From: Saccharospirillum sp039982735
GTDB lineage: Bacteria; Pseudomonadota; Gammaproteobacteria; Pseudomonadales; Natronospirillaceae
Assembly: GCF_039982735.1 (NCBI RefSeq)
Contig: NZ_JBDWXV010000018.1
Span: 1-64,000 of the forward strand
DNA length: 64,000 nt
Direction: 5' to 3'
The translations under genes and the position numbers were made by a program. Of the stretch, positions 15,577 to 25,358 are shown one piece after another (position 1 is the first letter of the stretch; every line of letters begins with the position of its first letter). The notes under the pieces were generated by a model. That model was not told the DNA's origin. It searched no databases and saw only the letters and a list, made by a program, of their open reading frames with translations.

Positions 15577-18188
15577 GTGTCGGATCCTTGCAGGGTGACC
15601 AGTTGTTTCGGCGTTTCTGCATGGCTAAAGTGGCTGTGCGAAATGGCATCCGACAGGGCACACAGTGGTGTCAGTAGCTGGTCGAGCAGGGTTTCCAGCG
15701 CAGCCTGTGCTTTGGTTGAGTTCTCCAGATCAGTCAGTGTATCCAGGTCGACCAGGTGCAGGTAGCTGGTGGCCTGAATGATCAGACGGGTTTCCTGGCT
15801 GCGAAAGGGGGTGGTTTCCGGGTGGGGCAGATGTTCGATCTGGGTTTCCAGGCGTTTCAGCATGTAGCCCACCGAGCGGGGGTTGGTTTCATCAAACAAC
15901 AACAGATCGAGAATGGCAGCCGGGTACAGTTGCGACCGGTAGCGGCGCCGATAAACCGTTAAGTTATCGGTCGTGGCCAATACCGTTTCCCATAGATCGG
16001 TGCCCGGTTTGCTGGCGCTGATCATCGCCAGTTTCAGCAATTCCAGGCTGGCGATGCAGCGTTCGGTAATGCGGCCAATATCCATAAAACGCCAGCCGAA
16101 GTGGTGCGGCATGGTCTCGTTGCAGAGCCCGAAGAAGGCAGCCAGCAGAGTGATAATGTCTTCCAGTTTGCGCTGTCCGGCGTTGGCGCCCTGGGTGTTG
16201 GGCAGGTCACTGAAGGTCTGATGCAGGGTGTTGATGGTGCGCCAGGCATCGTCACCGAGGTGGTCGCGTACGGCACGGCTGTTACGCAACATGGCGTTGA
16301 ACATTCTGGGCAAGCCTTCGTCGTCGGCATTCTGAAACAGCCCCAGCAGGCTCTTGCGCAATATCATGAATTGTTCGACCGCTGGTGGATGCTCGCCGGA
16401 GGGTTTTATAGCCGGGTCGCGTTCCGGGTCCAGAGCTTCCGGCAGATCCAGTTTCAGCGCGGTATAGAGATCGGGCAGCAGGGTATCGGCCAGGCGCAAC
16501 TGGCCTTCCTCGACCAGGCTGGTGAGCGATTCCCGCATCAGGCGCGAGCGGTTGTCCAGACGTTCGCCGTAGCGACCAATCCAGAACAGGCTTTCGGCCA
16601 CCCGGCTGGGTAAATCCATCCCGTCACGGGTCACCAGAATGGGGCCCTTGGCGCGTTGCAACAGGCTGACATGGGGTTGAGCGACCGGTGACAGTACCCA
16701 AATATCCTTGACGATGGTGCTTTCCATCACCGGCGTACCCGGCTCAGCCACCCAGGCCAGGCCGCCGGGCATGATGCGATGCTGACGATTTTCCGGATCG
16801 GATGTGCCATCGCCCGGGTCTGCCAGTGCGAAAAACCGCAGAGAGACGGGTTGTGGCGTTACCTTGTTGTCTTTCAGGTTATAGCTTGGCGAAGAGGCGG
16901 GTTTTAGCGGTTGCTCTGCCACATAAAGATGTGGCGCCTGCAGGATCGATTGGTGCAGGCTTGCCAGGGCGTCGGGCATCAGTTCAGCGGGTTTGATGGT
17001 CTGGGTGACGTCGTTCACGGCCCGTATCTGCCAGACGCTCAGGTCGTTCAGCACGGTACTCAGGTAATTCGGTTCACCGCACCACAGCACGTCGCGGCCA
17101 GCCAGTTGCAGGGGCTCACCAAGCAGATACTGGCACAAGCCCGGCAAAAAGGCGGCCAGCGCCGGGTGCTCCAGAACCCCGACGCCCAGGCTATTGGCTA
17201 TGGCGACTTCCCCACGCCGGGCAGCCTGCATCAGGCCGGGAACCCCCAGCAACGAATCGCCGCGCAGTTCCAGTGGGTCACACCAGGGGTCGGTGATTTG
17301 CCGGACGATAACATCAACGGCCTTCAGGCCACCCAGGGTGCGCATCGACACCTGGCCATCCCGCACCACCAGGTCACCGCCCTCGACCAGTGAGAAATTC
17401 ATGTAGTTGGCGAGCCAGGCGTGTTCAAAGTAGCCCGAACTGCCCGGGCCAGGGGTGAACAGAACTATATTGGGGTTCTCGCGACGGTGCGGCGCCAGTT
17501 CCGACAGACAGCGATGATATGCCTGCAGAAAGCCAGCCAGGCGGCTCAGGGGCGCATCCCGGTAAAGTCGAGACAGGGCGCGCGAGAGAATAATGCGGTT
17601 TTCCAGAGAATAACCGACGCCCGAGGCAGCCTGAGTCCAGTCGCCCAGCACGCGCCATTCGCCGTGCTCGTTGCGCATGACATCCATGCCCTGAAAAATC
17701 ACCCGGGGGCGCTCATACAGGTTGCCGCTGTCTGCGGCCGGGAACAGCCAGCCCGGGTGGGTATAAATCAGTTCGGGGGGCAGAATGCCGTCTTTGAGCA
17801 CGCGCCGCTCGCCGTATAGATCGGCCACCAGGCATTCCAGTAGCCGGGCCCGTTGCTTCAGGCCCTGTTCCAGCATGGTCCAGCTTTGCGGGCTGATCAC
17901 ATACGGGATCGGGTCCAGTTGCCAGGAGCGCAGCTTGCGCACCTCGTCTTCGTAAACGTTGAAGGTGACCCCGTTTTCATAGAGGAGGTTCTGGGCTTCC
18001 AGGGTGCGTTGTTGCAGGCCATCCAGCCCCAGTTCATCCAGTTCTTCGACCAGCGGCTGCCAGCGTGCCCGGAATTGGCCCTCGCGGGTGACCAGGTCAT
18101 CGTACTGATGCGTGCCCTGTGGTCGTTCGGCCTGGTAATCCGCTAGTAGTTGTTGCAACAGGGGGCTGTACGGGGCTGAATTGCGCAT
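15573..18188 (-). CDS. Fused circularly permuted ATP-grasp and alpha-E protein
   Basis: An 871-aa fusion. Residues about 1-480 align with the circularly permuted ATP-grasp family (COG2308): FNVYEDEV, WQLDPIPYVIS, NLYERPRVIFQGMDVMRNEHGEW, GSSGYFEHAWLA, SLLGVPGLM. The last 330 or so residues are an alpha-E domain (DUF403, COG2307), starting near SRVAESLFWIGRYGERLDNRSRLMRE. Start ATG 18188 gives MRNSAPYSPLLQQLL; the frame is open to 18359. Compared with the split paralogue at 22884, the lysine and glycine-rich loop VKPANESGGYG is missing here, so catalysis is doubtful. First gene of a two-gene unit with the transglutaminase. Confidence 0.87.
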   Translation of the reverse strand: MRNSAPYSPLLQQLLADYQAERPQGTHQYDDLVTREGQFRARWQPLVEELDELGLDGLQQRTLEAQNLLYENGVTFNVYEDEVRKLRSWQLDPIPYVISPQSWTMLEQGLKQRARLLECLVADLYGERRVLKDGILPPELIYTHPGWLFPAADSGNLYERPRVIFQGMDVMRNEHGEWRVLGDWTQAASGVGYSLENRIILSRALSRLYRDAPLSRLAGFLQAYHRCLSELAPHRRENPNIVLFTPGPGSSGYFEHAWLANYMNFSLVEGGDLVVRDGQVSMRTLGGLKAVDVIVRQITDPWCDPLELRGDSLLGVPGLMQAARRGEVAIANSLGVGVLEHPALAAFLPGLCQYLLGEPLQLAGRDVLWCGEPNYLSTVLNDLSVWQIRAVNDVTQTIKPAELMPDALASLHQSILQAPHLYVAEQPLKPASSPSYNLKDNKVTPQPVSLRFFALADPGDGTSDPENRQHRIMPGGLAWVAEPGTPVMESTIVKDIWVLSPVAQPHVSLLQRAKGPILVTRDGMDLPSRVAESLFWIGRYGERLDNRSRLMRESLTSLVEEGQLRLADTLLPDLYTALKLDLPEALDPERDPAIKPSGEHPPAVEQFMILRKSLLGLFQNADDEGLPRMFNAMLRNSRAVRDHLGDDAWRTINTLHQTFSDLPNTQGANAGQRKLEDIITLLAAFFGLCNETMPHHFGWRFMDIGRITERCIASLELLKLAMISASKPGTDLWETVLATTDNLTVYRRRYRSQLYPAAILDLLLFDETNPRSVGYMLKRLETQIEHLPHPETTPFRSQETRLIIQATSYLHLVDLDTLTDLENSTKAQAALETLLDQLLTPLCALSDAISHSHFSHAETPKQLVTLQGSDT

Positions 18189-18326
18189 GATCGGTCTGTG
18201 TCCGCTGGACGATCGGTAAGTGGTTGTGCCGGGTTTACGGGCTGTTTCTCCGAAACCGCTTGAGTCTGGCTGGTAAAGGTTATATCTATGGATGATAAAC
18301 CAACAGCACCCGACTGAGTACATTAT

Positions 18327-19430
18327 ATGCAATTGTTCCGGTGCGAATCCTGTGGTCATCGGGTTTACTTCGAAAACACCCAGTGTACCCAGTGCGGCAC
18401 GGCGCTGGGGTTCGACCCCGACCGCTTCGAGATGTCGGCAATCAGACCGCTGGGGGATGGTCGCTGGCAGTCTGTGGCGACCGGCTGGCGAGGCAGTGGC
18501 GTTTATCGTCAGTGCAGTAATTATGCGGTGCAGGGCGTGTGCAACTGGCTGCTGCCGGACGGGTCACCCGAAGATTTTTGCGTGGCCTGTCGTCTTAACC
18601 AGACCATCCCTGACCTCAGTATTGATTCGAATAAGGTGCTCTGGGCGCGGCTGGAAACTGAAAAACGTCGTCTGGTTTACAGCCTGCTGAAACTGAACTT
18701 GCCGCTGACGCCCAAAACCGATGAACAACAAGGGTTGGCGTTTCAGTTTCTAGCCGATACTGCGCCCCGGTTTAACGAAAGTGGCCGTGTGATGACTGGC
18801 CATGAAGACGGCGTTATCACCCTGAACATTGCCGAGGCCGATCCGGTTGCGCGAGAGGCCATGCGTAGCCAGATGGCCGAACCCTATCGCACCATGTTGG
18901 GGCATTTTAGGCACGAATCCGGGCATTATTACTGGGACCGACTGGTCTGGAATACTCCCTGGCTCGAGTCGTTCAGGCAGTGTTTTGGCGATGAACGACA
19001 GGATTACAGCCAGGCACTCGATACCTTGTACAGCCAGGGCGCGGTTGCAAACTGGCAGGAGCATCACGTTAGCGCCTACGCCAGTGCCCACCCCTGGGAA
19101 GACTGGGCGGAAACCTGGGCTCACTACCTGCACATGGTCGACACTCTGGAAACGGCCTACCAGTTCGGGTTGAGCCTGCAACCCAGGGTGACCGAAGACG
19201 CCGAAACGAGCGCCGAACAGGACTTTAACCCCTATTTTGATACGCACATAGATCGTCTGCTGGAGCACTGGCTACCATTGACCTATGCTCTAAACAGTTT
19301 GAATCGAAGCATGGGACATGGCGATTTATACCCTTTCGTGCTTTCACCCGGTGCAGTGCGCAAGCTCAGTCTGGTGCACGATATCATTCACCGTGCGACG
19401 CCACTCCTCACCGCCGAATCATTGGTTTAG
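18327..19430 (+). CDS. Zinc-ribbon putative metallopeptidase
   Basis: A 367-aa protein of the putative zinc-binding metallo-peptidase family (zinc-ribbon plus peptidase). The N-terminus has CxxC pairs (CESCGHR, CTQCGTA) and two more cysteine motifs (QCSN, CVACR). The active-site motif is HFRHESGHYYWDRL, an HExxH. The helices that follow end with HPWEDWAETWAHYLH, which would supply a third ligand. It diverges from the fused ATP-grasp gene 138 bp away and leads the plus-strand half of the cluster. It probably cleaves or trims the peptide product; substrate unknown. Confidence 0.85.
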   Translation: MQLFRCESCGHRVYFENTQCTQCGTALGFDPDRFEMSAIRPLGDGRWQSVATGWRGSGVYRQCSNYAVQGVCNWLLPDGSPEDFCVACRLNQTIPDLSIDSNKVLWARLETEKRRLVYSLLKLNLPLTPKTDEQQGLAFQFLADTAPRFNESGRVMTGHEDGVITLNIAEADPVAREAMRSQMAEPYRTMLGHFRHESGHYYWDRLVWNTPWLESFRQCFGDERQDYSQALDTLYSQGAVANWQEHHVSAYASAHPWEDWAETWAHYLHMVDTLETAYQFGLSLQPRVTEDAETSAEQDFNPYFDTHIDRLLEHWLPLTYALNSLNRSMGHGDLYPFVLSPGAVRKLSLVHDIIHRATPLLTAESLV

Positions 19431-19441
19431 CCAGCACTAAC

Positions 19442-19463
19442 TGGCGTAGCAATTGCTACGTCA
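19442..19463. promoter_or_regulatory. 22-bp near-perfect palindrome before the DUF2126 gene
   Basis: TGGCGTAGCAATTGCTACGTCA, with a perfect 16-bp core CGTAGCAATTGCTACG (19445-19460), lies 27 bp before the start at 19490 and 11 bp after the metallopeptidase stop. It has no T-run, so it looks more like an operator than a terminator. Confidence 0.45.
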
Positions 19464-19489
19464 AACTCATACTCTCAAGGATTGGAATC

Positions 19490-22400
19490 ATGACCCTTCG
19501 CGTTGCGCTCAAGCACTCCACCCGCTACGCCTTCGACCGGTCCGTCGCTCTCAGCCCGCACCTGATCCGGCTGAAGCCAGCGCCGCACTGCCGGACACCG
19601 ATTGATGCCTATTCGTTAAACGTGAGCGGTGGCCCGCATTTTATTAACTGGCAACAGGACCCGTTCGGCAATCACCTGGCCCGCGTTGTGTTCCCCGATA
19701 AAGTCCGCTTTCTGCAAGTGGATGTGGAACTGATCGTGCCGATGACGGTCATCAACCCCTTCGACTTTTTTCTGGAAGATTACGCCGAAGCGTTTCCGTT
19801 TACATACCCGGCCGCTTTGAAGAAAGAGCTGACCCCTTACCTCGAAGTCTCCGAAGACGGCCCTTTATTGAAGCAATGGTTAAAGGGCGTCAGTCTCGAT
19901 AAACGACCGACAGCCGATTTTCTGGTCAGCATCAACCAGCGCCTGCAACAAGACATTGAGTATCTGGTGCGCATGGAACCCGGTGTGCAAGACTCCGATG
20001 TAACGCTCGACATTAAACGCGGCTCCTGCCGTGATTCCGCCTGGCTTCTGGTGCAGATTTTCCGGCACCTGGGCCTGGCGGCGCGTTTTGTCTCCGGTTA
20101 TCTGATCCAGTTGAAAGCCGATCAGCAAGCGCTCGATGGTCCGTCGGGAACCGAGGTCGACTTTACTGACCTGCACGCCTGGACCGAGGTGTTTGTGCCG
20201 GGAGCCGGCTGGATCGGGCTGGACCCCACCTCAGGTCTGTTTGCCGGCGAAGGGCACATTCCCCTGGCGGCAACACCGGAACCGACCAGCGCTGCACCCA
20301 TTACCGGTGCGAGTGACAAGAGCGAGGTCGAGTTCAACTTTTCGATGAGTGTGACCCGCATTCATGAAGACCCCCGGGTAACGCGGCCCTATAGTGAAGA
20401 CCAATGGCAGGGCATTCTCGCCCTGGGCGATAAAGTGGATGATCAGCTGAACCAGCAGGATTTGCGCCTCACCATGGGCGGCGAACCGACCTTTGTATCT
20501 ATCGATGACATGGACGCCCCGGAGTGGACCATCGCCGCCCTTGGCGACGATAAACGCCGCCTGTCAGAAACCCTGCTGCACAAACTTCGGGCTGAATTTG
20601 CACCGGGCAGTCTGGTGCATTACCAGCAGGGCAAATGGTACCCCGGTGAGCCGCTGCCACGCTGGGCGCTGGCCTGTTACTGGCGCAAGGATGGCAAAGC
20701 TCTGTGGCAAAACGAACAATGGCTAGCGACCTTTAATGAATCGACCGCAACAGAGGGTAAAACCAAGCCCGCACCGGTCAGCATTGATACGGCCAGAAAC
20801 TTCGCTGCCCAGGTCGCCAATCGACTTGGCGTACGTGACCGGTTTCTGATTCCCGGTTATGAAGACGCCTACCACTATTTGCTGCAGGAAGCGCAGCAAC
20901 CGACCGACGTGGATTTAAGCAGGGAGGACCTGAAAGACAGCGACAATCGGCGTCGTCTGGCGGCCTTGCTGCAACGCGGTTTGGATGAAATTACCGGTTT
21001 TGTGTTACCCCTTGGGCGTGATGTGCGTCGCGATCGCTGGCAATCCAGCGAGTGGCCGCTGCGCCGCGAGGCCCTCTATCTGATTCCGGGCGACTCGCCC
21101 ATAGGGTTGCGTTTGCCGCTGGATAGCCTGCCAGAAGCCAACCGGGCTGAAGAGCACCAGCCACCGAGTGCCTTTGAATTGCGCCAGCCACTGGCTGACA
21201 TTCATGGTGAAGTGGCAGCCCGTTATACCGCCTGGCAGAAAGACAGTGGCACCCAACATCCGGTGAGTGAACAGCACCTTGATCAGCATGCGTTAACTGA
21301 TGAAGCCGAGGGCATCATTCATACCGCACTCTGCGTGGAACCCAGGGGTGGTCAGCTTTTTGTCTTTATGCCACCCGTTGACAAACTCGAAGATTACATT
21401 GACCTGCTCGCCAGCGTTGAACAGACCGCCGCAGAACTCAAGCTACCGGTCGGCATAGAGGGCTATCCACCGCCTTCGGATCCTCGCCTGGAAAAATTCA
21501 TGATCACACCCGACCCGGGCGTGATTGAAGTCAATATTATGCCGGCCAGCAACTGGCCCGATGTGGTTCGGGTGACCGAAACCATTTATGAAGCCGCCCG
21601 TCAGACCCGCCTGGGTGCCGACAAGTTCATGCTCGATGGTCGCCATACCGGAACCGGCGGTGGTAATCACGTTACCCTCGGGGGCGCCACACCGACGGAT
21701 TCGCCGTTCCTGCGCCGGCCCGACCTGCTCGCCAGCATGGTCACCTACTGGCAGCACCACCCGGCGCTGTCGTATCTGTTTACCGGCATGTTCATGGGCC
21801 CCACGAGCCAGGCACCCCGTATTGATGAAGCGCGCCACGAAGCGCTGTACGAACTGGAAATCGCATTCCAGCAAATGCCGCCGGGCGAAGTGCCGCAGCC
21901 CTGGCTGGTGGATCGGCTGTTGCGCAACCTGCTCACAGATATTACCGGCAATACCCACCGCGCTGAATTCTGCATCGATAAACTCTACTCGCCGGACAGT
22001 GCCACCGGACGCCTGGGTCTGGTCGAATTGCGCGGCTTTGAAATGCCGCCACATGCACGCATGAGTGTGATGCAGCAGTTGCTGATTCGGGCGTTGGTCG
22101 CCCGGTTCGCCGCCGACCCTTACCGCAAACCGCTGGTGCGCTGGGGTACAGCGCTGCACGACCGATGGTTGCTGCCGCATTATTTATGGGCCGACATGCT
22201 CGATATTCTCACCGACTTGCGCGACCACGGGTTCGATTTCGACCCCGACTGGCTGGCGCCTTTCCTGGAATTTCGGTTCCCGCTTTATGGTCAGGTGCAA
22301 TACGACCAAATCTCACTGGAACTGCGGCAGGCGATCGAACCCTGGCACGTGCTGGGCGAGGAAGTCAGTGGCGGCGGTACCGCTCGCTATGTCGACTCGT

Positions 22401-22858
22401 CTGTTGAACGGTTGCAACTGAAGGTCAGTGGCCTGACTCCGGAACGCCATGTGCTGACCTGCAACGGTCGCCCGATTCCGCTGCATGCCACCGGCACCAA
22501 AGGTGAAGCCGTGGCCGGAGTACGTTTTCGGGCCTGGCAGCCCCCATCTGCCCTGCACCCGATGATTCCGGTGCATGCGCCGCTGGTGTTCGACATAGTT
22601 GATACCTGGAATGACCGCTCACTGGGCGGTTGTACCTACCACGTTTCACACCCGGCAGGCCGGAACTACGAACATTTTCCGGTTAACGCCAACGAAGCCG
22701 AGGCGCGCAGGCTGGCCCGGTTCTGGTCGCACGGTCATACCCAGGGTTCATTACCTGTGACCGCGTCGGTACCACGCGGGGAGTACCCCCACACCCTTGA
22801 TATGCGCTTCGATCATATACGCGAAGCGGCACTCAAATCGGGCCGGACAGGCCAATGA
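19490..22858 (+). CDS. Transglutaminase-DUF2126 fusion protein
   Basis: A 1122-aa protein. Residues 1-290 hold a transglutaminase-like domain with Cys in RGSCRDSAW, His in TDLHAWTEVF and Asp in GLDPTSG. The rest is DUF2126 (COG4196), with LTMGGEPTFVSID, HYQQGKWYPGEPLPRWAL, DGRHTGTGGGNHVTLGG, FRRPD-type (FLRRPDLLASM) and ELRGFEMPPHARM. DUF2126 has been related to the glutamine-synthetase-like amidoligases; I recall this from comparative work and do not see it proven. It belongs to the metallopeptidase / DUF2126 / ATP-grasp / alpha-E operon and precedes the next gene by 25 bp. Confidence 0.9.
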   Translation: MTLRVALKHSTRYAFDRSVALSPHLIRLKPAPHCRTPIDAYSLNVSGGPHFINWQQDPFGNHLARVVFPDKVRFLQVDVELIVPMTVINPFDFFLEDYAEAFPFTYPAALKKELTPYLEVSEDGPLLKQWLKGVSLDKRPTADFLVSINQRLQQDIEYLVRMEPGVQDSDVTLDIKRGSCRDSAWLLVQIFRHLGLAARFVSGYLIQLKADQQALDGPSGTEVDFTDLHAWTEVFVPGAGWIGLDPTSGLFAGEGHIPLAATPEPTSAAPITGASDKSEVEFNFSMSVTRIHEDPRVTRPYSEDQWQGILALGDKVDDQLNQQDLRLTMGGEPTFVSIDDMDAPEWTIAALGDDKRRLSETLLHKLRAEFAPGSLVHYQQGKWYPGEPLPRWALACYWRKDGKALWQNEQWLATFNESTATEGKTKPAPVSIDTARNFAAQVANRLGVRDRFLIPGYEDAYHYLLQEAQQPTDVDLSREDLKDSDNRRRLAALLQRGLDEITGFVLPLGRDVRRDRWQSSEWPLRREALYLIPGDSPIGLRLPLDSLPEANRAEEHQPPSAFELRQPLADIHGEVAARYTAWQKDSGTQHPVSEQHLDQHALTDEAEGIIHTALCVEPRGGQLFVFMPPVDKLEDYIDLLASVEQTAAELKLPVGIEGYPPPSDPRLEKFMITPDPGVIEVNIMPASNWPDVVRVTETIYEAARQTRLGADKFMLDGRHTGTGGGNHVTLGGATPTDSPFLRRPDLLASMVTYWQHHPALSYLFTGMFMGPTSQAPRIDEARHEALYELEIAFQQMPPGEVPQPWLVDRLLRNLLTDITGNTHRAEFCIDKLYSPDSATGRLGLVELRGFEMPPHARMSVMQQLLIRALVARFAADPYRKPLVRWGTALHDRWLLPHYLWADMLDILTDLRDHGFDFDPDWLAPFLEFRFPLYGQVQYDQISLELRQAIEPWHVLGEEVSGGGTARYVDSSVERLQLKVSGLTPERHVLTCNGRPIPLHATGTKGEAVAGVRFRAWQPPSALHPMIPVHAPLVFDIVDTWNDRSLGGCTYHVSHPAGRNYEHFPVNANEAEARRLARFWSHGHTQGSLPVTASVPRGEYPHTLDMRFDHIREAALKSGRTGQ

Positions 22859-22883
22859 ACGGGCGCGTAAAGGAGAACCATCG

Positions 22884-24335
22884 ATGAGTAAAATAAATTG
22901 GTCGGAATACGCCTGTAAGGGGTTTTACGATGAGCTGATGGCTCAACCCGGCGTGCCGCATCCGGCTGCAAAAATGCTGTGTGATTATCTGGCCGAGCTC
23001 GGTGGCCGTGAACTGGCCGAACTGAAAAACGCGTCGGAAGTGGCGATACAGGTGATGGGAATTACCTTTACCGTCTATTCCGAAGGCAACATGATCGACC
23101 GCGCCTGGCCGTTCGATATAGTGCCTCGGGTCATCCCGCTCGATGAATGGCAACGTACCGAAGCCGGCCTGAAGCAACGGGTTGAAGCTCTAAACCTGTT
23201 CATCAACGATCTGTACCACGATCAGAAGATCATTCGCGACAAGGTGTTTCCGGCTGAAGTGCTGGCGCAGTCGGCGAACTTCCGCAAACAATGCGTGGGT
23301 ATCAACCCGCCCAATAATATATGGGCTCATATTTGCGGGTCGGACCTCGTGCGGGATAAAGACGGCACACTTTATGTGCTGGAGGATAACCTGAGGGTGC
23401 CCTCCGGCGTGTCTTATATGCTGGAAAACCGCAACGTCACCAAGCGGATTCTGCCCGAGCTGTTCGCCACCGGAAAAATTCAGCCGGTGGACGATTACAC
23501 CGGTCAGCTTTACGACATGCTGGCCTCCATGTCGCCGCGGCCGGGCGATGATCCACAGATCGTGGTGATGACACCGGGTATCTATAATTCAGCGTATTTC
23601 GAGCACTCCTATCTCGCCCAGCAAATGGGAGTCGAGCTGGTGGAAGGCTCCGACCTGGTGGTTGATGACGACGATGTCGTACACATGCTAACCGTGAACG
23701 GCCTGAAGCGGGTGGACGTGATTTACCGCCGGGTTGACGATCTTTTTCTGGACCCTGAGGTCTTTCATCCAGATTCTGCTCTTGGGGTGCCGGGCCTGAT
23801 GCGCGCCTGGCGCAGTGGCAAGGTTGCACTGGTCAATGCACCGGGTGCCGGAGTCGCCGATGACAAGGTCGTCTATGCCTTTGTGCCCGAGATTATTCGC
23901 TATTATCTCGATCAGGAACCGCTTCTGGCCAACGTGCCCAGCTACCTGTGCATGCGTGAGGACGACCGCCGTTATGTGCTCGATCATCTGCATGAATTGG
24001 TGGTAAAGCCCGCTAACGAGTCGGGTGGCTACGGCATGTTGGTAGGGCCGCATTCAACGAAAAAAGAGCGGGAAAAATTTGCTGAGCTGATCAAGGCCGA
24101 CCCGCGCAATTACATGGCGCAACCTACGCTAAAACTGTCGACAACCCCCACGCTGATTGATGATCAGCTGGAACCCCGCCACGTTGATTTGCGCCCCTTT
24201 ATCCTGTCTGGCAAAGGAAGCACCTACGTCACCACCGGCGGTTTGACCCGGGTGGCGCTGACCAAGGGATCGCTGGTGGTGAACTCGTCTCAGGGTGGCG
24301 GCAGTAAAGACACCTGGATTGTGGATTTGAACTGA
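22884..24335 (+). CDS. Circularly permuted ATP-grasp protein (COG2308)
   Basis: A 483-aa ATP-grasp family ligase-like protein. ATG 22884 has AAGGAG at 8 bases; the frame opens earlier at 22797. Expected nucleotide-binding elements are present: LVVKPANESGGYGMLVG, HVDLRPFIL and VNSSQGGGSKDTW near the C-terminus. Family landmarks are GITFTVYSEG, RAWPFDIVPRVI, FNLFINDLYH-like ALNLFINDLYHD and GVPGLMRAW. It is the split counterpart of the N-terminal half of the fused protein at 15573-18188. Predicted to ligate amine and carboxylate groups using ATP; substrate unknown. Confidence 0.9.
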   Translation: MSKINWSEYACKGFYDELMAQPGVPHPAAKMLCDYLAELGGRELAELKNASEVAIQVMGITFTVYSEGNMIDRAWPFDIVPRVIPLDEWQRTEAGLKQRVEALNLFINDLYHDQKIIRDKVFPAEVLAQSANFRKQCVGINPPNNIWAHICGSDLVRDKDGTLYVLEDNLRVPSGVSYMLENRNVTKRILPELFATGKIQPVDDYTGQLYDMLASMSPRPGDDPQIVVMTPGIYNSAYFEHSYLAQQMGVELVEGSDLVVDDDDVVHMLTVNGLKRVDVIYRRVDDLFLDPEVFHPDSALGVPGLMRAWRSGKVALVNAPGAGVADDKVVYAFVPEIIRYYLDQEPLLANVPSYLCMREDDRRYVLDHLHELVVKPANESGGYGMLVGPHSTKKEREKFAELIKADPRNYMAQPTLKLSTTPTLIDDQLEPRHVDLRPFILSGKGSTYVTTGGLTRVALTKGSLVVNSSQGGGSKDTWIVDLN

Positions 24336-24368
24336 TGCGGCCCACTCTGGACCAAAACGAGGTGAACT

Positions 24369-25340
24369 ATGCTTTCTCGTGTTGCTGAAAATATATACTG
24401 GCTGGCACGTTACCTGGAGCGTGCGGAAGACACCGCCCGACTGATTAACGTGACCAGTAATTTGTTGCTCGATTTTCCAAAAACCACCCGGCTGGACTGG
24501 GATTCGCTGGTGACCATTACCGGGGCGGAAGATATATTCGACGAGCATTATGAAACGCGCAGTGCTGATAATGTTCTGAATTTTCTCTGTGTCGATCTGC
24601 ATTATTCGGGGTCAATCATTTCGTCACTGGAGTCGGCGCGCGAAAACCTGCGCACGACGCGTGATATTATGCCACGCGAAGTCTGGGAGGAGTTGAATAC
24701 CCTCTATCTGGATACGCTGAAGCAGGTGGAAGCCGGTATTACCTCGCGTAAGCGGGATGCTTTTCTGAAACGCGTAATTCGCAGCTGCCAGGCCATCAAC
24801 GGGTTGATCGAGGGCTCACTGAGTCATACCCAGGTGCACACCTTTCTGATGCTCGGCCGAAATCTGGAGCGGGCCGATATGACGACGCGCATCATTGATG
24901 TGCGCTCGGCCAACCTGCTGCCACGCAGCCCGGATGACCTGACGCCCTTTGAAAACCTGCAATGGATGAGCGTGCTGAAATCCCTGACCGGTTATCAGAT
25001 GTACCGCCAGCAAGTTCGACTGCGTGTTCGCGGTCCGGACGTGTTGCGCTTTTTGTTACAGGACGAGTTTTTCCCCCGGGCTGTGGCCAGTTGCCTGGGT
25101 CAGCTATCCTTTGAGCTCGAGGATCTACCACGACATGAGGAAGTGCAGGCGCTGGTGGATGATTTATTACCGCGACTGGTCAATGCCAACATGGAGAAAA
25201 TGGCACATACGCCAGATTTGCTGCACGATTTTGTCGATACACTGCAGATCTCGTTCAACGAATTACACCAGGCTATCGCCGATCATTATTTCAGCGGCGA
25301 GTATCGGGGGCAGTCCCAGAGCCAGTCCGACGTTGCCTGA
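24369..25340 (+). CDS. Alpha-E domain protein (DUF403, COG2307)
   Basis: A 323-aa all-helical protein starting MLSRVAENIYWLARYLERAEDTARLI, the alpha-E signature with its paired Glu and Arg residues. GAGGTG lies just before ATG 24369, 33 bp after the ATP-grasp gene. It is the split counterpart of the C-terminal half of the fused protein at 15573-18188. In genomes it nearly always accompanies the ATP-grasp and transglutaminase genes, as here. Its biochemical role is not established. Last gene of the plus-strand unit. Confidence 0.9.
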   Translation: MLSRVAENIYWLARYLERAEDTARLINVTSNLLLDFPKTTRLDWDSLVTITGAEDIFDEHYETRSADNVLNFLCVDLHYSGSIISSLESARENLRTTRDIMPREVWEELNTLYLDTLKQVEAGITSRKRDAFLKRVIRSCQAINGLIEGSLSHTQVHTFLMLGRNLERADMTTRIIDVRSANLLPRSPDDLTPFENLQWMSVLKSLTGYQMYRQQVRLRVRGPDVLRFLLQDEFFPRAVASCLGQLSFELEDLPRHEEVQALVDDLLPRLVNANMEKMAHTPDLLHDFVDTLQISFNELHQAIADHYFSGEYRGQSQSQSDVA

Positions 25341-25358
25341 GTTGATTGCCAGTGGGTC

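Noticed and set aside
21443..22180. 245-codon minus-strand frame inside the DUF2126 gene
   Set aside because: It is a shadow of the GC-rich, well-conserved DUF2126 coding frame.
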